Shown here piece after piece: positions 32,435-44,378 of a stretch of DNA of 64,000 nt (positions are counted from its first letter, which is position 1; each line of letters begins with the position of its first letter). Location: positions 59,796,274 to 59,860,273 of the forward strand of contig CM066998.1 of assembly GCA_033977485.1 (NCBI GenBank). Direction: 5' to 3'. The stretch is from Hydrangea macrophylla (lineage: Eukaryota; Streptophyta; Magnoliopsida; Cornales; Hydrangeaceae). The position numbers and the translations under genes were made by a program. The notes below the pieces were generated by a model. It saw only the letters and a program-made list of their open reading frames with translations. It had not been told where the DNA came from and ran no database searches.

Positions 32435-33050
32435 CCATTAGAGTTCTGGAACCCTATACTTGTATTGCTAGCTTTATTGCCAAACCCTTACGTGTGGATC
32501 AAATAACAGCTAGTAGGAGACGTATATCCTATGCTAGGGTGTGTATTGAAGTTAGTAGTGAGCAAGATCTCAAAAGAAAGTTTGCTCTTAAAATTGAAGA
32601 TGAAAAAGGAGAGGTTGTTTTGACAAACATTACCAATGCACTCCTCCCATATGCTCCAAGTGCTCAAAGTTTGGACATGATTGCTCTAAGGCTGTGAATC
32701 TGAGACCAGTTCCTAATAACCAAAGAACTAGACCAAACCACCTTAGCTACTCCATGCCTAATAGTATCTATAATAAGAACATAGATGTTGGAGTGTGGAA
32801 AGTAGTTACCCGAAAGGAGAAAGGAGAAAAGATCGTTGACGAGCCTTTGGCTCCTTTGGGTGCACCAAAAGCGCTAGCAACAAGTTCTCGGCCCTTTCCC
32901 ATGTCAAAAGAGAGATTGATCAAAGTGCAAGGAAAGTGGCAAATGCAGCCTATAGTTTCTCTCGGCACACATCTATTGTGCATGAAGTTGATAATGGGGA
33001 GGCTCCAACCTTCTCACCTGATGTGATGGAGACTTGGATGTTGACTACAT
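32435..33050 (+). pseudogene. DUF4283/LINE ORF1 pseudogene, C-terminal part
   Basis: Continuation of the frame interrupted at 11639. It reads a LEFWNP block, then KPLRVDQITASRRRISYARVCIEV, then a zinc knuckle CSKCSKFGHDC at 32652-32684, then a WKVVTRK motif near 32795. This order (DUF4283, CCHC, WxVVxRK) is that of ORF1 of plant L1-type LINEs and their domesticated relatives. At least two frameshifts separate the blocks. Confidence 0.85.
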
Positions 33051-33396
33051 GATGTGGTGAAAGATGGTTTTGATGGGGATTAGCTTCATCTCTAGAAGCT
33101 CCATTTCTTCTCAACAGAAGAAGAGATCAGAAGTTAAGAAAAAATTTAGAGGTAATCATTATAACCAAGATTGATGTCTTCTTTTTTTGGTGTTTTACTG
33201 TTTGTTTTTATCTTTAAGGTTGGTAGGGATGGTTCTCTCTCTTTGTCTTTGAACTTGATAGTCTCCCATCCCATGCTTAGTTTTCTATGGATGTTTTGAT
33301 CTCATTATATATCTTAGGGTATACCCCTTGTAACTTCTCTATATGGCCGTTTTGCCTCTTTCTTTTATTTGATTAACCATTTCCCCGAAAAAAAAA
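33051..33396 (+). other. LINE-like 3' tail ending in poly(A)
   Basis: The sequence after the ORF1 pseudogene is T-rich and ends with a short A run at about 33387-33396, as at an L1 3' end. No ORF2 (endonuclease/RT) is present, so the copy is internally deleted or ORF1-only. Confidence 0.5.
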
Positions 33397-33535
33397 ATTA
33401 AAATTAAAATTTCCTTGGTTCAGTAACAGAAAAAAAAGGAAAAAACTAAAATTTTCTCGAGTAGATATTTTATAGGGCGGTTGGCCAAAGGTCCCTACAT
33501 TGGACCATAATGGGAGATAGATCTCCACGTTCTCT

Positions 33536-33571
33536 GTGTGTGTGTGTGTGTATGTGTGCGCGCGCGCGCGC
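33536..33571. repeat. (TG)n(CG)n microsatellite
   Basis: A GT run followed by a GC run, immediately next to two copies of CCAAAGGTCCCT (about 33485 and 33571). Confidence 0.9.
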
Positions 33572-33754
33572 CAAAGGTCCCTGTGATTTTCAGTGAACAA
33601 AAATGCCCATTTTTCTTATGTTCAACAATTACACTACACAAATGACATCTCAGCCCATAATTTAAGGAAGTTAGTTATATTTTGTTTCCAAACTTTAAAT
33701 TGTCCTAACTTCTAAACTACAAATTATTTTTTCATAAAAATTATATATTCATAA

Positions 33755-33928
33755 GAGTAATATTTGGGACACAACCTTCATACAACTTTCATACAACCTC
33801 CCCCAAAAATGTGTCTATCTCTCTCATGTGATGTCATTGGACCCCACAGTGACACAGGAAAGAGATAGACACATCTTTTGGAGAGGTTGTATGAAAGTTG
33901 TATGAAGGTTGTGTCCCAAGTATTACCC
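33755..33928. mobile_element. 174-bp MITE with 9-bp TSD (Mutator-type)
   Basis: Long near-perfect terminal inverted repeats (GAGTAATATTTGGGACACAA... against its complement ...CCCAAGTATTACCC), extending about 45 bp. Flanked by perfect TATTCATAA at 33746-33754 and 33929-33937. A 9-bp duplication is the hallmark of Mutator-like transposons. Confidence 0.85.
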
Positions 33929-34139
33929 TATTCATAATCTACAAAACAAGATCTATCAAACAAGATCCACAGTGCCTATAAAATTCTAAAAAAAATCAAA
34001 TTTTGCAGCTCACCAACGGATATCAAAAAATTTAAATTTTTTTTTTGTTGTAAAACCGACACTTCTATTGCATATATCTCGAAAAATTTCCCCAAATTTT
34101 TTAAAAAAAAAAAAAAAAAAAATCGTCCCAAAAAGCCAC

Positions 34140-34640
34140 AGAATCACAAAGTTATAGCCATTTTAAAATATGTTACTATCTTTAAGTGCTGCCCAGGTAA
34201 AGACAGTAACATGATACTATCAACAATAATATTTCATCAAATTGACCAAATAATTGTAAAATTATGGCCATTTTATCAGATGCTGCTGCTTTTATAATAG
34301 TTTTTTAAGTAAATACAGTAACGTATTGTAAAAAACTAAACATTTTTACAAAGATAGTAACATCATTGTTGTAAAAAGTTGCAAAATTATGGCCATTTAA
34401 TAGATGTTACTGTCTTTTTAAACTATCCCCATGCAAAAATCAGTAACATACCATTAAAGAATAGCAACATGGTATTGAACAAAGAAATAGTAACTTGTCA
34501 ACGACAATAACATTTCTTCAAATTGACCAAATAATTGCAAAATTATGACAATTTTTAGATATCACTGTCCAATTAAAGACATTAACATATCATCAAATGC
34601 AAAAAAAAAAAAAAAAAAAGGTAGTATCATGTTACTGTTG
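34140..34640. repeat. Degenerate tandem repeats in the foldback interior
   Basis: TATGGCCATTT-like landmarks recur near 34153, 34263, 34388 and 34546. AAATTGACCAAATAATTG recurs at about 34235 and 34518, with TTACTGTC/CAGTAACAT between. Spacing is irregular (110-158 bp). Confidence 0.55.
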
Positions 34641-34829
34641 CAAAAGAGACATTGACATTACGTTAAAGTAGTTCGATAGTAACATGATTTTTTTTTTAAA
34701 AACATTTTTTTATAATCATTATGGATCTTGTTTGATAGATCTTTCCTTCTAGATTACAAATATATGAATTTTATTCAAAATGAAATTGTGGTTTGAAAGT
34801 TATGGCATTTTGAAGTTTGAAAAAAAAAA

Positions 34830-36260
34830 ACACTTCTTTGAAGAACGTGATGAGTTTGTAAAATAGAAACGCATGTGTGATGGGGGCAAATTTTCTAATA
34901 TCCTTATTTTTAGTTTAAAAATGGACTTAAGGCTATATAATTAAAAAAAAACGATTGTCCTTATCCCTTTAAATCCAAACCACTTGTACTTATCCTCTAC
35001 TTCCTTCAAAAGCAGAGACTTCTATTTAATTTTCCCACATTTTATTCCATCGATAGAATAAATATTTTTTTACCATTTTTTTTCCCTTTTGTCTTCTTTA
35101 GTTGCTAACTTGCTATAAAATATAGATATATACTCAATAGTGGATTATATATACCCAGTCATGAAAAATTAGTATATACTTACGTATAATTACAGTTTTG
35201 GTAGGAAAATTTAGGAACTTGCTCTCCAAATTTGATCGGTAGATGATGGAGGCACAGATCTTGATATGCCACTGCCGCACTATCATCCTCAAGTAGATGA
35301 GATTGGCACAGGTAGGCAGTGTTTGGCTGAACCTACCTGAATAATCAGGTACTCTATCAAAACACTACAAAAGAGGAATCATTTGGAGTTGTCATGCCTA
35401 TAGATATCTCAAATGAGAGCCCACTAGCAGAGTTGCCACTTGCCTCTAGTACTGTCAGCAAAGATCAATGTTATCATTTTTTAAATTTAAATTTCAAATT
35501 TTATTGTGAAATACTTGAACAATTATATTCCATGATATGGTAGTGGGTGGGCGGTGCGTCCAAGTGTTTAGGAATCAAATTTGAGTTGAAAATTTAAAAA
35601 GCGTAGCATTCTTTGTCAATAAATAATCATGACTTGTCTTGGATCCTATTTGGATGCATGAAAGTTAATTTCTTAAAAATGAGAAGTCCATTGTTTCCCA
35701 TGAAATTAACACATTTGAACAAATTATGCTTGACATCATATTATGTGGAAAAGATGTGATAGTAAATGCACACTTTTTAGGCCAAAATTTCAATCATATT
35801 TTTCATTCCAGTTTCAAGATATTTAAATGCAAAAGAAACTGAAGCATATTGAGGTTTTTTAATTGTTTTTGTTTTGATTTTTGAATATTCAACAAGGAAT
35901 ATGTTTGCCCCTTGAAAATATGAAAAATGAATATAAAAAGAAAAAAAAATACTCATCTCTACTTCTTACTAGGGTAGAAAGTTGAAAAAAAAAAATCGTA
36001 AATGTGGTACTCTGTTGGAGAAAATTTTGAAATAATTCAAAATTAAAAAGATGCTCCACACAATAACATTTTTTAGGCTTATTTAATTATAAGTCCAATA
36101 TCTTTAGCAAAAAAAAAAAAATTGTATGTCCAATAAAGTTAAAGACAATTAAAATTCCTGATTATAAAAAGGTACTCTGTACATGAATATTAAGTAAAAT
36201 TTTAATGGACCGTACAATAAAAAATATCAATAGATTTATAGCACTCATCATTTGAATTAG
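34830..36260. other. AT-rich intergenic sequence
   Basis: No ORF, RNA gene or structured repeat is visible, only A and T homopolymer runs. Confidence 0.6.
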
Positions 36261-36261
36261 A

Positions 36262-36402
36262 CTATGAGCACAACTACACCTACACACTTTTTCACACACT
36301 TTTTTATACCCAGCTTTAAATGCATGTACCATGTGCCATGTATGTAGTGCACAAAAAGTGTGAAAAATTCAAACAATATAAGGTACATGCATTTAAAGCA
36401 TA
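36262..36402. mobile_element. Small inverted-repeat sequence (MITE-like)
   Basis: GCTTTAAATGCATGTACC near 36313 is mirrored by GGTACATGCATTTAAAGC near 36381. The same core occurs in the MITE at 59181-59372. Outer ends and TSD were not resolved. Confidence 0.45.
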
Positions 36403-36898
36403 GTCATCACGACCCATTCCGCTTCGCGCGGAAATAGGACACGTGGCACGCCAGCAAAGCTCATCCAATCCATTTTAATACTCATAGCAGCAGAAAAGAA
36501 ACTTAAAACGATAATGAATATCTAGCTCCTTTGGAAACCGTACACTCTAAATTGTAAAATTTGCATAAATTTTAAAAAGTTATTTATATTTCAAAACGAA
36601 TGAATTTACAATAAAAGGGACCCTAAGGTACCCTAAGAACCAGTTAGAATATTTAAATATTTTTGGGAAGGGCTAGAAAGATGAGTCATGCAACTCGAAT
36701 TTCGACCGGTCGAACTGTCCCATTTGACCGGTCGAATGACCCTTTAGTAAAATTCCTTCTAGCAGCAGAATTTTGCTAAGGATCTATTCAACCTTCATCC
36801 ATTACAGTACTTCTCATCATGCCAACCTTATTTCAAACCTTTCAAACTATACAAGATTTCAAAACATACATCATTCTTACTAATTCATGAAAAGAAAC

Positions 36899-37502
36899 TG
36901 ATACACCCAAAATTGACTCTATCCTATGACCGAGCGGTTCAACTCAGCAGCCAGTCCATGTCCCGGTCAAATCATACTCAACTCCTTGGACAAGCATCTG
37001 CCCGAGCGGTCTAGTCTACCTGAGACTCTCCATCCCGAGCGGTTCATTCACGACCAGACCAACAGATCAGGAAGACCACACTGGCACGGTCCGTACAGGC
37101 GCAGACCAGCTGGGCCCACAACACATGCCCTAGAATATTCCAAGCAGTTTCCTACTGAAGATAGAAGACTTATGGAAAGTGGACATTATTTCTTAATCCA
37201 ATTAGGAAACCCCCACAATTAATGCCAATCAAGCTCAATTGGATTATTTTTCCTTATCCATGTATGAGTAGGTCTTTTTGCATCTATAAAAGAGACCACT
37301 CACCCCCGTTCAAAGGGATCAACTTTTCAGTCTCTATAGCACCTCTATAGTGGTCTCCAACACGCCCGGCCGACCTACGGTAGCTCCAAAATATTGTTGG
37401 TTCACCATAGGTCCCCGACTTTTTACAGTATAGTGAACGTGCTCAGACACACACGTGGACGTAGGTACCTTCATTAACAGGGCCGAACCACATACAAAAA
37501 AC

Positions 37503-37537
<35 letters not shown>

Positions 37538-37579
37538 TAAATTGCTTTAATTTACTTTGACCAAATTTTGGCATCATCA
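36899..37579 (+). repeat. 5' LTR of the gag-only element
   Basis: A TATA box TCTATAAAAG lies near 37283-37292. Three CCGAGCGGT motifs, the first within the quasi-palindrome GACCGAGCGGTT, lie upstream at about 36929, 37003 and 37036. A CT microsatellite is at about 37503-37536. Confidence 0.9.
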
Positions 37580-37581
37580 AC

Positions 37582-37600
37582 TTGGCGCCGTCTGTGGGAA
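37582..37600 (+). promoter_or_regulatory. Primer-binding site of the gag-only element
   Basis: TTGGCGCCGTCTGTGGGAA, a common Athila/Tat-type Gypsy primer site, directly after the 5' LTR. Confidence 0.8.
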
Positions 37601-37639
37601 CGACAAGTTCTTCATCAACAAATCTCTTGGCTGATTGCC

Positions 37640-38830
37640 ATGCCTCCGAAGAAGAGTGAGAAGACTGTACAGCAGGCCAACTGGGATGTTCGCCAGCCCC
37701 GGCACCGGCTGCGGCAGTTATGATATATGAGCAAATCATCGCGACCCTCGCACAACTCTTGGAGGGCCAGTGTCAAATCCAGCAACACATCGAAGCCCTG
37801 CTAGCCCAACAAAGCAGTCCTCTAGTGGCCGAAAAATGACCCAGAAATGTTGTGCACGGTCAGAAACCGATCTTGACCAGACAACGTGCCTGAGTCAACT
37901 CGTCCCACGTTGAGGATGCCAGAGACATAAACTGTAGGCGTACTGCCCGAGAGGAAATGCAGGAGCATATGGCCCGGGAATCAGTCCAGGGTCACTCGGT
38001 CAAGAGCCGAGGTGTCCCTAGGCACACGATGAACTAGAGTCATAGCAAAGCCCGATCCCAGGGGACAGCACACTACCATGAGAAGGAAACCTCCTCCACT
38101 AACCTGACTTGTGGCACGGATACCGGTCGGGAAGGTGTGGTGGCACGTATCAAGGACTTGCAGAAACAAATTAATGGAGTGGCCAAAAGGTTAGGCCAGA
38201 ACCCTGCTCAGAATCACGCCAATACCGAGAAAAAGTCACCATTCTCTAGCTAGATCACAAGGTTTTCCATCCCACGCAAATTTAAGCAGCCTCGCTTAGA
38301 TCCCTATAACGACTCGGGAAGCCCGGTCGACCACGTCCGGACCTACAAGGCTCGGATGGCCCTAGCCACCAACTTCGATGAACTACATTGCCTGGCCTTT
38401 CCCAGCACTTTAAAAGGCCCGACAGTGCAATGGTTCTACTCCTTGGAGCCCCGATCGGTCCGTAGTTTCAAGCAACTCAGCAAGCAGTTCCTCAACCAGT
38501 TCATCGGTATGCATGAACGGCCAAAGCTTGACATGCAGCTACTGACAGTCATACAAAGGAATAATGAGACCCTCAAGGAATTCACCGACCGGTTTAATCA
38601 AGAGAAGCTCAGAATTTGATCTTCATGAAACTGTCGCTATTATAGCCTTTTGCTCAGGAGTTCAACACACCAAGTGCGCCATGTCGTTTCACAGAAAATG
38701 ACCCATAACCTTGGTTGAACTCGCAGAGAGGGTTGGAAAATACATTGACAATGAAGAATTTTTAAAGACCAAAGACCCCAGGCGCGTAAGCAACGAGTTT
38801 TCCAGAAGTAAGCGAAAGCGAGATCAGCCC
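37640..38830 (+). pseudogene. Gag remnant of the gag-only element
   Basis: An ATG at 37640 opens MPPKKSEKTVQQANW, stopped after about 28 codons. The clearest piece is 38356-38619 (88 codons): FDELHCLAFPSTLKGPTVQWFYSL, SFKQLSKQFLNQFIG, LKEFTDRFNQE, matching the retrotrans_gag core of Tat/Athila-type elements. The match starts earlier, near 38260 (RFSIPRKFKQPRLDPYN-like text), and continues past a stop at 38617 into an adjacent frame. Multiple stops and frameshifts. Confidence 0.8.
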
Positions 38831-38834
38831 GGGA

Positions 38835-39270
38835 GTTCTGACAATTGTTCTAGTTCACAGTAGTTAGGGTCCGACAGTCTCGACCCGACCTCCAGCTCAC
38901 AGCAGGCATGGTTCGGCAGTCCCTACCCGACCTCCAGTTCACAGCACTCTGAGTCCGGCAGCCCCGACCCGACCCCTAGTACGCAACAGTCAGAATTCAA
39001 TGATCCCGACCTTGAATCTGGCTCAGAGTAATCAGGAGTCCGGTGATCCCGGCCCGACCTCCTGTCTCTAACAGTCTCGACCAATCAAACTATAGTGGTA
39101 CTTGCCCGATCATTGTATGAGGCTCCGCAGACTGTCAAAGAGCTCTTGAAAAGACCTCGGGCCACACCCGAGGCACATCAAAAGACCTCGGGCTCTGAAC
39201 CTAGGCACTAAAGACCTTAGGATCACACCCGAGGCAAAAGACCTTGGGGTCATGCCCAAGGCATCGGCTT
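38835..39270 (+). repeat. Two short tandem repeat blocks in the gag-only element
   Basis: At 38860-39080, CCCGACC-TCCAGCTCACAGCA-type units of about 55-60 bp recur some four times. At 39150-39260, AAAGACCTCGGG/CCCGAGGCA units of about 30 bp recur four times. Confidence 0.65.
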
Positions 39271-39617
39271 CGCTTAGGTCTAACCTACGATGGGGGCAAA
39301 TCCCCCTAGATGGCTGATGATGGCAAGTTTCAAAAGACCCTGCAACCACCCATGTTCCAGGTCGGTTACCTGTAGTCCTAGCCTCCACAAGACCCTCATC
39401 TTAGCAAAAGCTTGGGGGGCAGAAAGGCACGATGGACTAAATAGGCAATCACACCGGGTACTTACAGGCCTTGCAGTAACTAAGTCCAACTCTTAGACAA
39501 CCCGGGTGCCTATAGTACTCAGAGGCAATAACTCCACTTAGGTCCAAATCGACGATAGAGGTGACAAAAATCTCTTAGGTTGGCATACATCATTCTTACT
39601 AATTCATGAAAAGAAAC

Positions 39618-40287
39618 TGATACACCCAAAATTGACTCTATCCTATGACCGAGCGGTTCAACTCAGCAGCCAGTCCATGTCCCGGTCAAATTATGCACAA
39701 CTCCTCGGACAAGAATCTGCCCGAGCGGTCAAGTCTACCCGAGACTCACCATCCCGAGCGGTTCATTCACGACCAGACCAACAGGTCGAGAAGACCACAC
39801 TGGCACGGTCCATACAGGTGCAGACCAGCTGGGCCCACAACACATGCCCCAGAAGATTCCAGGCAGTTTCCTACTCAAGATAGAAGACTTATGGAAAGTG
39901 GACATTATTTCCTAATCCAATTAGGAAACCCCCACAATTAATGTCAATCAAGCTCAATTGGATTATATTTCCTTATCCATGTATGAGTAGGTCTCTTGCA
40001 TCTATAAAAGAGACCACTCACCCCCCTTCAAAGGGACCGACTTTTCAGTCTCTACAGCACCTCTATAGCGGTCACCAACACGCTTGGCCGACCTACGGTA
40101 GCTCCAAAATATTGTTGGTTCACCACAGGTCCCCGGATTTTTAGAGTATAGTGAACGTGCTCAGACACACACGTGGACGTAGGTACCTTTATTAACAGGG
40201 TCGAACCACATACAAAAAACCAGTCTCTCACTCTCTCTCTCTCCTTAAATTGCTTTAATTTACTTTAACCAAATTTTGGCATCATCA
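39618..40287 (+). repeat. 3' LTR of the gag-only element
   Basis: Matches 36899-37579. The purine-rich GAAAAGAAAC just to its left could be the polypurine tract, but the same 36-bp stretch also precedes the 5' LTR. Confidence 0.88.
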
Positions 40288-40292
40288 GAAAC

Positions 40293-41966
40293 GATAATGA
40301 AACAAGCTAAGGCTTGTTTGGCTCCAATTCACAAAAAGTATTACCAACTTTCATTCAAAATGTGAGTTTGATAAGTTAAGGTTATAGAACATGAACTCAA
40401 GAGTTCTAATTCGTTACAAACTTAACCTAAATGAAGTTTACAACATCTTACAATATTATAACTCCATTCCGTGATTTACATGTTAAGTTATAGTTCGGAT
40501 TCCTTAAAACTCATTATTATAACTTGGGAATGGAAACAAAACATATACAAGGACAATCCCGTCGTCCCATCGGCCTCACTCTTCGCGCTTATTCCTTCAT
40601 TTCTTTTTATCACCTATAGTGGAGTAAAGCTCCACTGCTCAGCTATATACTGAGTGCACAATTCTAAACATATGCATATATGACAATTCATGCTTAACAT
40701 CGACGCTCATAAAGACTAGTCTCTAGGAAGAGAGATGTGCATTCATCCGGTAATGGAACTATGAAACTGATGTCGTGGAAGGCCTTCTCCCAACCACTCA
40801 TCCAAGTGGCCTAGCAGGGCCTTCTTCCAAACCATGCACTATGCTCTGGCAGGGCCTTCTCCTAACCATGCACTGTAGCCATCGCTATAATTAATCCTCA
40901 AACATCGAGGAGTTTACCCCCAGAATGAAATTGCACCGAACTCCCCTTCGACCCATATAAACACAGCATGCTCACATAAACACATATACATACTTTTCTT
41001 GCATTTTCATATGCATAATTAACGGGTCTAATTAATACCTGAATTTTGCCCGGATCCAAAATATCAAACTGGATAGTTAAAGCATGAAAATTTCCTATAA
41101 ACCATAGGTTTAAAATTCATACCTTAAGCTATCGAACTCGTAAGATTTCAGGACAAGTACTAGAAATTTTATTCTACATTAAATCTCCGATCAAAAGTGA
41201 TTCCTACAACTTTTCACATGTTTTTCCCACATTTCTAAAATTAGGATTTTATAAAAACTTAGCCAAACGAGACCTAAGAGGTATCAAAAGGTAGCTGTTA
41301 TCTCGAGGAGTCCGAATATGAAATTTGGTTGAAAACCAACAAACGGAAGGTCGTTGATTGGTGTCGTGAAGCTTGAAGCACCTAAATCTCCCTTTTCCCC
41401 ACTCTTGATTTCAATTTAGAGAAGTTGTGAAATGAAAATATCTTGCCACTTTCTATCATAGGCACGAGTCTCGAAAATTACGTTTAACTCTCGGCGAGTC
41501 CTCCAATCTTCTAATTATTCTCCGAAATGTCTTACACGTCTAGATTAATGCTTCATGAGTGAAAACTATAAATTATAAAAGTTTTTGTCTAAGTTCTATT
41601 TGGGTACGTAATTACGTTCTAAAAACAATTTTCGTGGAATTTCTATATAATCTGTCTCTTATGAAACTTACCATTTACGCTAATACTATAACACTCAAAA
41701 TGATCTTGAACAAGATCAAAACTATCAGAAAGTACACTAAAATAGATAAAATTACTATTCGTAATTATTGATAAAGTCAAATAACATTTAATCACATAAA
41801 TGTCATTTAAATCATATCAATGCCTCTTTAATTCTCCGATTACCGTGTCCTCGATTGACACCTTCTGTTGACTCACGTCAACCACTTCTACAATTATTAA
41901 TCGAAATTAATAATTCTCAAAATTTCAATAATGCATTTGAAAATAAATGATTTTCCGGGACGAGTG
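40293..41966 (+). other. Right part of the interrupted Gypsy-type LTR
   Basis: Non-coding. Includes a CTTCTCC-type short repeat (GGCCTTCT..CCAACCA) at about 40775-40870. Nothing else recognised. Confidence 0.45.
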
Positions 41967-42039
41967 TGAGAACTAATGTGACGACCAAGAACCAATACTC
42001 CTGAGGCAAGAAAATGAAGATGGATGAGGTGAGATCAGG

Positions 42040-44359
42040 TGTAATACCCTGTATTTTTTATTGTACTTTTATACCCCTTTTGATATAAATGAGATTCAGT
42101 ACACTTATTCTTACCTTTCATGTAATGTCAATTTTAATCGATCGAAGTTTTCTCAAGCGATCGAACTTGTGTTTCTTCAATTGATCGAACCCACTTCGAT
42201 CGCTCGAAACCTTGCCGACCTGAAACCATGACGTGTCCCCTTTTTTAAGCGATTGAACATGTTTCAATCGATCGAACCTGACTGGTTTGTTCTCAAGCGA
42301 TCGAACTCACTTTGATGGATCAAACTTTATATTTTTAGTATACGCAGAGCTGCCACCTGCCCTCCCTCTTTGCCTATATATATGTTGGTTTTGTGTATGT
42401 GTGTGTAAGGGTTTTGATTTTTTAGAGAGTTAGAGAGAAAGAATACATAGATATATACAGATACGTACACTGATATATTATACATATACATACCCGTATA
42501 TATATACACAAACACCCTCACACACTCTCGGCCATAGAAAGAGAAGAAAAAGAAGAAAGAAGCAGAGAAGATGAAGGAGGCAGAGAGACCGAGAAGGAAA
42601 AAGAGAAGAAGAAGAGATGAGGAGGCCACCCTGAGGACCTGTGGCCACCTCGAACGACACCGACATCACTGAACCTTACGGTGTATGTCTATACTTACTT
42701 AGTAGCATAGACAAGTGATATATACATGTTTCGATAAGAAAGAATGGACCCCAGACCTGTGTACCAGGTCCAGTTTAGTTCTAGAAGAAGATGCAATCTC
42801 AAGCGATCGAATTGATTTCGATCGTTTGAGAACAGAACCTTTCAAGCAATTGAATTGGTTTCGATCGATCAAACCTCACTTAACTTTAATCGATCGAAAT
42901 AACTTCGATCGATTGAACATGACAGACTATTAAATGGTTAGCCTATTTATATCAAATGAATTGTTAAGTTGTTATTATCATATGTTGATGTTGGGATGTA
43001 GTATTGGAATAATACACTTGTTGAATAATGGGCGTAATGCATTAAACAGTGGAACCATAGGTGTAAATGATGATATAAGGTATTAATCAAATGGATAAGC
43101 CGACATGCATGATAGTGGGTCTATCGACCACAGAGTTCGATGCTAATTATGTTGTTACGCAAGAATGCGATCGCAAAGATTGTATGATGTCGGGTGTGGG
43201 ATCCTAACGTGCTGGGATAGGACCGGGACTATATGTCAGGATTACATATGAAAGAGTTGGACTGTATATCAGATTTAAGAGGTTATGTGATATGGGACTA
43301 CGTATCAGGTAAAAGTATTGGGATGGGACTACATGTCAGGCATATGATGGAGCTAGGACTATGTGTCAGGCATATGATAAAGTTGGGACTACGTGTCAGG
43401 CATATGATGGAATTGGGACTATTTGTTAGGCTTATATGTCAAGAATGTATTAGGCCGTATTGGTTGAGGAAGCTGGGACATCGTGTTGAGCTAATATATA
43501 GGTTAGCAAGCTGGGACTGCGTGTTAGGATTGTTAGGAGGTGTGGTGTGGGACTACGTGTCTAGTTTACGTGTAACAGAATTGGGACTTTGTGACAAGTC
43601 AAAAGATTGTATGGTAGGGGACTGCGTGTCTGAGTTATGTTTAGAAAGTTGGGACTGTGTGTTGAGGTTGCTAAGTAATGGTGTCTTGGGCTACGTGACA
43701 TGTTAGAAAGGAATTGTTTGAGATGTAAAGCTACATGCGAGATGTGGACCCACAAGTCCATATTATGATTGGGATTAGTTGGAACGATTTCAGTTACCAT
43801 AAATTGAGTTGAGGCATACACGAATACAGACAATGAGATGACTTTTGATGATGCTGCATATCTGTAGATACTCTGTTAGTATTTGCATTCACTCGGCTTT
43901 CGTAGCTGACGTCATTTTATGCCGTTAGATATTAATTCGACATCCAGCAGGCCAGGGTTATGAGAGCGCAGGTGAGCAGTATATGGATAGGGGATATGAG
44001 GATGAAGCCTACTATGATGGAGGCTATGCTAGAGACTACTACTATGCAAGCTGAAGCCCTGGAGCTTGTCATAGATAGTTTATGTTTATAGTTAGAGACT
44101 ATTATAATAAGTAAGTTTGTAATCGGCGTAGGTTGCTGTAATACTTTGTTTATATTTCTGCAGATACTAAAGTTTGTAATAGTTTAGTATTAAACTCTGA
44201 TTATATATATCGAACTTGGAATTTCTAAATACGTGGTTTGATTTATTACTATGATGATTAGACTTTGTTCATGGACAATATGGTGATTTTCAATTGTCAT
44301 AGCCTACGGGTCCAAAAAGAAATGTATTTTCTCTATTTTTGCTACTACGGGGCATGACA
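42040..44359 (+). repeat. 5' LTR of the Del/Tekay-like element
   Basis: 2320 bp. Clustered CGATCGA-type palindromes at 42135-42325 lie just upstream of a TATA box (CCTATATATA, about 42373-42382). A second cluster lies downstream at 42795-42925. The transcribed part has a CT/GA-rich leader near 42535-42600 and a minisatellite at 43217-43705. Confidence 0.9.
43217..43705 (+). repeat. ~30-37-bp minisatellite inside the LTR
   Basis: GGGACTACGTGTCAGG-like units recur about 13-14 times with variable spacers (for example ..CATATGATGGAATT). A 157-codon ORF at 43233-43706 is just this repeat read in one frame. Confidence 0.85.
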
Positions 44360-44366
44360 TGATTTT

Positions 44367-44378
44367 TGGTATCAGAGC
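44367..44378 (+). promoter_or_regulatory. Primer-binding site, initiator Met-tRNA
   Basis: TGGTATCAGAGC, eight bases after the 5' LTR end. Confidence 0.9.

Larger units (their letters stand above)
33689..34825. mobile_element. Large foldback element with imperfect terminal inverted repeats
   Basis: The left arm (about 33689-33975) contains CAAACTTTAAA at its outer end and GATCTATCAAACAAGATCCA near 33952. The right arm (about 34720-34815) contains the reverse complements (TGGATCTTGTTTGATAGATC, then AAGTTTG). Arms match over roughly 100 bp with substitutions. The interior has no ORF but degenerate repeats. The left arm is interrupted by the MITE at 33755-33928, so this element is older. I could not fix a target duplication. 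Confidence 0.6.
36899..40287 (+). mobile_element. Non-autonomous gag-only Gypsy element (TR-GAG/LARD type)
   Basis: LTRs 36899-37579 and 39618-40287, each TGATACACCC...CATCATCA, with TSD GAAAC at 36894-36898 and 40288-40292. The internal region is about 2 kb with a primer site, a Gag fragment and two short tandem repeats, but no protease, RT or integrase. LTRs differ by about 5% (roughly 33 sites counted by eye), so it is older than the 20.8-kb Tat element. Mobilisation would need enzymes from an autonomous relative. Confidence 0.88.
36405..41966 (+). mobile_element. Probable Gypsy LTR, interrupted by a gag-only element
   Basis: It starts around TCACGACCCATTCCGC...GGACACGTGG, similar in layout to the LTR start at 62416, and ends around CCGGGACGAGTGTGAG near 41966. 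Removing the inserted element leaves about 2.2 kb. Two copies of the perfect 14-bp palindrome TTCGACCGGTCGAA or its core lie at 36701-36738. CAATTCTAAACAT near 40660 is shared with the 62416 LTR (about 63508). No pol is attached; solo or truncated. Ends are approximate. Confidence 0.5.

Noticed and set aside
37443..37739. 98-codon minus-strand ORF with an Arg-Glu run
   Set aside because: The Arg-Glu run is the CT microsatellite in the LTR; the frame crosses the LTR end and primer site.
43233..43706. 157-codon ORF
   Set aside because: Produced by the LTR minisatellite; residues repeat with the DNA unit.
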